From: Bacteroidota bacterium
Lineage (GTDB): Bacteria > Bacteroidota > Bacteroidia > Bacteroidales > Bacteroidaceae
DNA: 9,948 nt
Direction: 5' to 3'
NCBI GenBank assembly: GCA_023425865.1
Contig: JAFABV010000086.1
Span: 1-9,948, forward strand
Shown: in pieces, positions 6,099 through 9,948 of the stretch
Numbering within the stretch: the stretch's first letter is position 1
How the letters are laid out: each line of letters begins with the position of its first letter
The notes under the pieces: generated by a model
Told to the model about the DNA's origin: nothing
The model's database searches: none
The model's input: only the letters and a program-made list of their open reading frames with translations
Program-made: the position numbers and the translations under genes

Positions 6099-7616
6099 TT
6101 AATAACCCGGGTTCTGTTGTAGATTGTTATTCTCGTCGAGGGCGCTCTGTGGCATTGGCAACAGATAGGAGTTCTGGTCGAAAGGCTTGCGTTGTGCCAG
6201 ACGTCCTACGTCACGCTTGTTAAGTCCATTCATATACTTCTCAACCTTTCCGTTGCGGCAAAGGTCGAACCAGCGTTCACCTTCGAGCGCGAGTTCGAGT
6301 CTGCGCTCATGGAGTACGGCCTCGACCATGGCTTCTTGGGATGATGTCTTGGCCGATGTCAGATTTGGTAACTTGGCACGTGTCCTGATTTGGTTTACCA
6401 GTGCCGCGCTCTTCGTCAGGTCGCCTTGGTGGGCGTAGGCCTCTGCTTCAAGCAAGATGATGTCGGCTAAACGCAGTTTGTACTGGTTGTTGTAACCAGA
6501 ACGGTACTTGTACATGAAAGGATAATTGCTCGAAGGGTAGTAATTGCTCCACGTACATGCGTAGTATACAACGGTTTGATTAAAACGCACTGTGTCGTTT
6601 TCGCTTTTGAAATCATTGATCAGGTCGCGTGAGGGCGTAATCCATTTGGCCCACGTGAAATAGTAATCATAATTTTCCAGTGATCTTCCGTACATCCAGC
6701 TCTCCCAGTTGCCATTGCCGGCAGACCAGTGTACCTCGAGGATGCCTTCGCTGGTATTGCGTTTATAGCAGTCTTTGGCGGCGTCATCCCAGCCCCAAAG
6801 GGTGACAAACTCTGGTTCGAGGGCCATGCCTGATGTAGCGACGACTTTATCGGCGTAAGCAATGACTTTGGCGTAGTCTTGTGCTGGTTTCTCCGCATAT
6901 ACCTTAGCCAGCATGGCCTGAGCCACGGTCTTACTGAGCAGGGTGCGGTCGGCCGGGTTGAAGTCGGGCGCGTCGCGCTCACCATCTTCCAGGTCACGGA
7001 TGATTTGCTGATAGCATTCCTCTGGTGTAGAGCGTGGAGGATAATAAGTGGGATATACCTCGTCAACATTCTCCGCGGTGATTGTCTTGGCAATGGTGGT
7101 GATTACAGGGAATGAGCCCCATATCCGGGCCATGTTGAACATAATCATGGCTCGCAAGATCTTTCCCTGGGCACTCCACTGGCGATACTCCGTGTCACTT
7201 ACCTTTCCTGCGGCTCTAAGGGGTTCTAACCCGTTGATGAGCACGTTGGTCTTGGCAATGTCTTCCAGGTAGCGGCTCCAGTCGCGCTGGAGTACAGAGT
7301 TGCTGGCGTCAATGGCATTTGTTTCGTAAGGCTCTACCTCGGCGCCGGTGGTGCCTGCATAGGCATTGTCTGAGTGTGAGTCGCCGATGAGCAGATAGTC
7401 GAGATGCCAGTGCTCTTGGCGGTTGCGCAACAGTTCATAAAGGTTTTTGAGTTGTGCGCTGGCGGCATCGCGGTCCTTGAGCACAGCAGTAGCTGTGTCG
7501 GAAGATACTCCTTCTGTGAGTTCGCTGGGCGTGGAGATGGGCTCATAGTCGAGTGAGCAGGAAACCACAGCCAGTGCCGAGACGCTGATGGCTATATATT
7601 TGAAAATGGTATTCAT
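6099..7616 (-). CDS. SusD/RagB-like outer-membrane glycan-binding lipoprotein
   Basis: This 505-residue lipoprotein forms the lid on the SusC-type transporter and captures oligosaccharides at the cell surface. The signal peptide ends in VVSC with C20, followed by SLDYEP, typical of the family. The alpha-helical TPR-like scaffold is clear: LRAMIMFNMARIWG (~154-167), RLADIILLEAEAY (382-394) and the helix HERRLELALEGERWFDLCR (436-454). It ends with the standard tail LLPMPQSALDENNNLQQNPGY (485-505). Its length is normal and complete. The region ~290-375 is rich in Trp and Tyr and is the likely glycan-contact zone. The ATG at 7616 lies 11 nt after the susC stop, and an 11-nt gap separates its stop from the GH30 start, so the genes are cotranscribed. 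The family is certain; the ligand is unknown. Confidence 0.96.
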   Translation of the reverse strand: MNTIFKYIAISVSALAVVSCSLDYEPISTPSELTEGVSSDTATAVLKDRDAASAQLKNLYELLRNRQEHWHLDYLLIGDSHSDNAYAGTTGAEVEPYETNAIDASNSVLQRDWSRYLEDIAKTNVLINGLEPLRAAGKVSDTEYRQWSAQGKILRAMIMFNMARIWGSFPVITTIAKTITAENVDEVYPTYYPPRSTPEECYQQIIRDLEDGERDAPDFNPADRTLLSKTVAQAMLAKVYAEKPAQDYAKVIAYADKVVATSGMALEPEFVTLWGWDDAAKDCYKRNTSEGILEVHWSAGNGNWESWMYGRSLENYDYYFTWAKWITPSRDLINDFKSENDTVRFNQTVVYYACTWSNYYPSSNYPFMYKYRSGYNNQYKLRLADIILLEAEAYAHQGDLTKSAALVNQIRTRAKLPNLTSAKTSSQEAMVEAVLHERRLELALEGERWFDLCRNGKVEKYMNGLNKRDVGRLAQRKPFDQNSYLLPMPQSALDENNNLQQNPGY

Positions 7617-7627
7617 ATCTTTGGTTT

Positions 7628-9808
7628 TTAGAATTCTAACTTGAGTCCGACAACAAAGGAACGGCTCATGGGATAGGTTCCCCAGTCGAGTCCTTGCACT
7701 GCGCCACTGTCACCGTATTGGTTTACTTCCGGGTCATGGCCCGAATATTTGGTGAGTGTGAGCAGATTGGTTGCCGAGATGTATGGCTGTACACGCGATA
7801 GTCCCCATTTGGTGATGAGTGTACGGGGAAGGTCGTAAGAGAGAGAAATGTCCTTTACGCGGAGATATGATCCGTCTTCAAGGAAGTAGGTGGAGTTGAG
7901 CATTCTGAACTTAGCCTTGGGTACATCGGTGATCTGGCCTGGTACTCTCCAGCGCTCAAGTACCTTGGTGGTTTGGTTCTTGCCATCGTACATGCCCTCG
8001 GTCTCCATACGCGATACATTATAGATGTCGTTGCCATAGCTGCCTTGTATGAGAATGCTCAGGTTGAAGCCCTTGTATGAGAATGTGTTGGTCATGCCGT
8101 AGGTGAAGTCGGGATTGGGGTCGCCGATGTCTGTTCGGTCGCTTGCAGACAAGATTCCATCCTCATTGACATCGCGATACATCAGTTCGCCGGTTTCTGG
8201 ATCTACGCCGTCAGAGATATATCCCCAGAATGTGCCAAGAGGCTTGCCGGGCATGTTGCGCACAACGGGTTCGTTGACATATCCGTTAGTATAAGCGCTA
8301 TAATATATTTGCGTGAGTTTGAGGCTTATCAGTTTGTTGCGGTTGAACGACATATTGTAGTCTGTATTCCACTTGAACGGGCCTACCAGATTGCGTGAGG
8401 AGATGCTGAACTCAAAGCCCTTGTTTTGCATCACGCCGCCATTATAGTGTAGCGTGCGGGCCGCGGCACTTCCGGCCGGTAAGGTTGCGGTCATCAACAT
8501 GTCCTTTGTGCGCTTGTAATAATAGTCTGCGCTGAAAGTGAGTCGGCCACCAAGCACCGTGAGGTCAATACCGATATCAGTCTGCGATGTCGTTTCCCAT
8601 TTCAGGTCGGGGTTAGACAGAGTCGTCTGGGTGCGTGTGGGGATGGCATTGGCGTCATATCCTTCACCAAACCACTGTATGCGGTTAATGCTGTATTCGG
8701 CCAGGTAGCTGTAATCGCCAAGTCCGCTCTGGTTACCGGTCTGTCCCCAGCCACCACGGAGTTTGAGGTCATCAATCCATTTGACATCCTTCATAAACGG
8801 CTCGCTGGAGATACGCCATGCGCCGGAGAACGACGGGAACACTCCCCAACGATGTCCTGGAGCAAGCTTTGAACTTCCGTCCGCACGAAGATTGGCCGTT
8901 ACCATATAAGTGTCGTTCCACTTATATTGCAGACGGCCGAAGAACGACATGATGGCCCATTCCGAACCGTTCGTACCCGTGCCAGTCCATGAAATCTTGT
9001 TGGCGCCATTCAGCGTCTTGATATCATCGTTTGCGTAGTTACTACCATTGATGTAACTGTTGCTGTATTTGCTTTGTGTAAACGAAGTACCTCCCATGAT
9101 GTCAAAGTGATGCTTGCCAAAATCATGCTTATAGGTGCCTACGTTGTCCCATACCCATACTGTGGTAGAATAGCGACCGTCATAGCCTGTACCATAATTG
9201 TCACGGCCATTCTGGGTCTCGTACGGGTCAAGGAAGTTGGTAGTGTTGCCGTTCTCTCTGTCAAAGGTCACGGAACTTGACACCTCTAAATCCTTGATAG
9301 GGGTCAATGTCAATTTAGCCGTGGCCAGTGTCTTGTCGTAACGGCTCTTGTTGTTCTTTGTTCTGGCCAAGTTTTCAGCTGGACTTGCGATGTTCACGCC
9401 ATAGAAATTGGTGTAATACTGTCCCGGGTTTTCCGGGTCCCAAACTGGCGCGTAAGTTGGAGTGTTGACGATAGCCGTCACCACGCCGCCTCGGTTTGCG
9501 CCTGTACCAGAAATGATGCCGGTGCCATGATAGGTATAATCTGAGTAGGCCACATTGCCATTCAGGCGCAGCCAGCTTTTGATCTGGTTTTCTACAGAGA
9601 CACGGAAATTGTAGCGCTTGAAGTTAGAGGTCTTAAGTACACCGTTTTCCCCGGTGTAGCCTCCCGATACGAAATAACGCAACCGGTCGTTGCCGTTTGT
9701 AACCGAGAGCTGATAGTCTTGCGTGTTTCCTGTACGGTACACTTCTTTGGCCCAGTCAGTCTGGTCTGTCAGGTTATCCGGAAGCTTCACGGTACCAATT
9801 TCATCCAT
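7628..9808 (-). CDS. SusC/RagA-like TonB-dependent transporter, C-terminal part (5' end missing or broken)
   Basis: This is the C-terminal ~726 residues of an outer-membrane importer that works with SusD and TonB to bring oligosaccharides into the periplasm. Family members are usually about 1000 residues, so the signal peptide, carboxypeptidase-like domain and plug are absent. What remains is the beta-barrel. It starts at TDWAKEVYRTG (~17-27) and includes the typical LRADGSSKLAPGHRWGVFPS (~307-326), LRGGWGQTGNQSGLGDYSY and GYISDGVDPETGELMYRDV. It ends at VGLKLEF with the terminal Phe needed for barrel assembly. The ATG at 9808 is just the first Met in the fragment, not a real start. SusC-like sequence (YKELMDEIG) runs on to 9820, where an in-frame TAA (9821-9823) closes it. 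No minus-strand frame to its right resembles the plug region. Either the gene is disrupted or the window edge is a sequence junction. Confidence 0.9.
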   Translation of the reverse strand: MDEIGTVKLPDNLTDQTDWAKEVYRTGNTQDYQLSVTNGNDRLRYFVSGGYTGENGVLKTSNFKRYNFRVSVENQIKSWLRLNGNVAYSDYTYHGTGIISGTGANRGGVVTAIVNTPTYAPVWDPENPGQYYTNFYGVNIASPAENLARTKNNKSRYDKTLATAKLTLTPIKDLEVSSSVTFDRENGNTTNFLDPYETQNGRDNYGTGYDGRYSTTVWVWDNVGTYKHDFGKHHFDIMGGTSFTQSKYSNSYINGSNYANDDIKTLNGANKISWTGTGTNGSEWAIMSFFGRLQYKWNDTYMVTANLRADGSSKLAPGHRWGVFPSFSGAWRISSEPFMKDVKWIDDLKLRGGWGQTGNQSGLGDYSYLAEYSINRIQWFGEGYDANAIPTRTQTTLSNPDLKWETTSQTDIGIDLTVLGGRLTFSADYYYKRTKDMLMTATLPAGSAAARTLHYNGGVMQNKGFEFSISSRNLVGPFKWNTDYNMSFNRNKLISLKLTQIYYSAYTNGYVNEPVVRNMPGKPLGTFWGYISDGVDPETGELMYRDVNEDGILSASDRTDIGDPNPDFTYGMTNTFSYKGFNLSILIQGSYGNDIYNVSRMETEGMYDGKNQTTKVLERWRVPGQITDVPKAKFRMLNSTYFLEDGSYLRVKDISLSYDLPRTLITKWGLSRVQPYISATNLLTLTKYSGHDPEVNQYGDSGAVQGLDWGTYPMSRSFVVGLKLEF

Positions 9809-9820
9809 CAGTTCTTTGTA

Positions 9821-9948
9821 TTACGCGAGTTCGGGATAAGATGAGTATGCAAACACTGCCCCTCGGGTGAGCATGCAGGCTGTGGTAGGGTGGTGCCAAC
9901 GCCACGGCCGAACAGCGCAGTGGGGTGTATGGAATGTGCGGCATCAGG
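9821..9948. other. Right-edge segment with no SusC-like frame
   Basis: This should encode the end of the SusC plug and the start of its barrel, but none of the minus-strand frames does. The SusC frame meets TAA at 9821-9823. Further right it reads through PELA, GAVFAYSS and similar words without SusC character, as far as another stop (TGA) near the window edge. The other two minus-strand frames are open to the edge but unrecognisable. A plus-strand frame from about 9871 is also open to the edge and not recognised. The base composition looks GC-richer than the adjacent gene. I cannot say what it is. Confidence 0.45.

Noticed and set aside
1..9948. Mobile elements, CRISPR arrays, tRNA or rRNA genes
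   Set aside because: No transposase, short regularly spaced repeats, terminal inverted repeats or RNA-gene signatures were visible. The only long repeat is the in-frame module duplication.

Overview
The window looks like chromosomal DNA from a gut- or rumen-type Bacteroidetes, most likely Prevotella-like. The grounds are a SusC/SusD pair, Bacteroidetes-style lipoprotein signals, a TAnnTTTG-type promoter and no clear Shine-Dalgarno sequences. The genus is an inference. The window holds the 3' part of a polysaccharide utilization locus (PUL) on the minus strand, plus one convergent plus-strand gene for a secreted beta-propeller protein.

Layout, left to right. Positions 1-430 have no gene I can support. 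They contain a strong intrinsic terminator for an off-window plus-strand gene (21-49), a candidate promoter (about 191-221) and several small inverted repeats. Positions 431-2323 (+) encode a secreted protein with sialidase-like Asp-box repeats and a C-terminal beta-sandwich. The convergent gap 2324-2537 holds three successive hairpins, the last of which is a good terminator candidate for the minus-strand operon. Then, on the minus strand and in transcription order from the right edge: susC-like (7628-9808, 5' end missing or broken), susD-like (6099-7616), a GH30 glycoside hydrolase lipoprotein (4570-6087) and a SusE/F-like surface glycan-binding lipoprotein with a 220-residue tandem duplication (2538-4553). 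Gaps between these four genes are 11, 11 and 16 nt, so they are almost certainly one operon.

How they would work together: the GH30 enzyme cuts a beta-glucan-type chain, the duplicated binding lipoprotein and SusD hold glycan at the cell surface, and the SusC/SusD pair imports oligosaccharides using TonB energy. The gene set resembles the known Bacteroides thetaiotaomicron locus for fungal/yeast beta-1,6-glucan (SusC/D, GH30_3 and binding proteins). Beta-1,6-glucan is therefore the leading substrate guess, but it is not proven by the sequence. No regulator or GH3 beta-glucosidase, both common partners, is in the window.

Oddities: the SusC frame is closed by TAA at 9821-9823, and none of the three minus-strand frames further right looks like SusC. 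This is a real break, a recombination junction or a contig-end artefact. I found no mobile element, CRISPR array, tRNA or rRNA. The PUL itself is of a familiar type, and I do not see a clearly new system.
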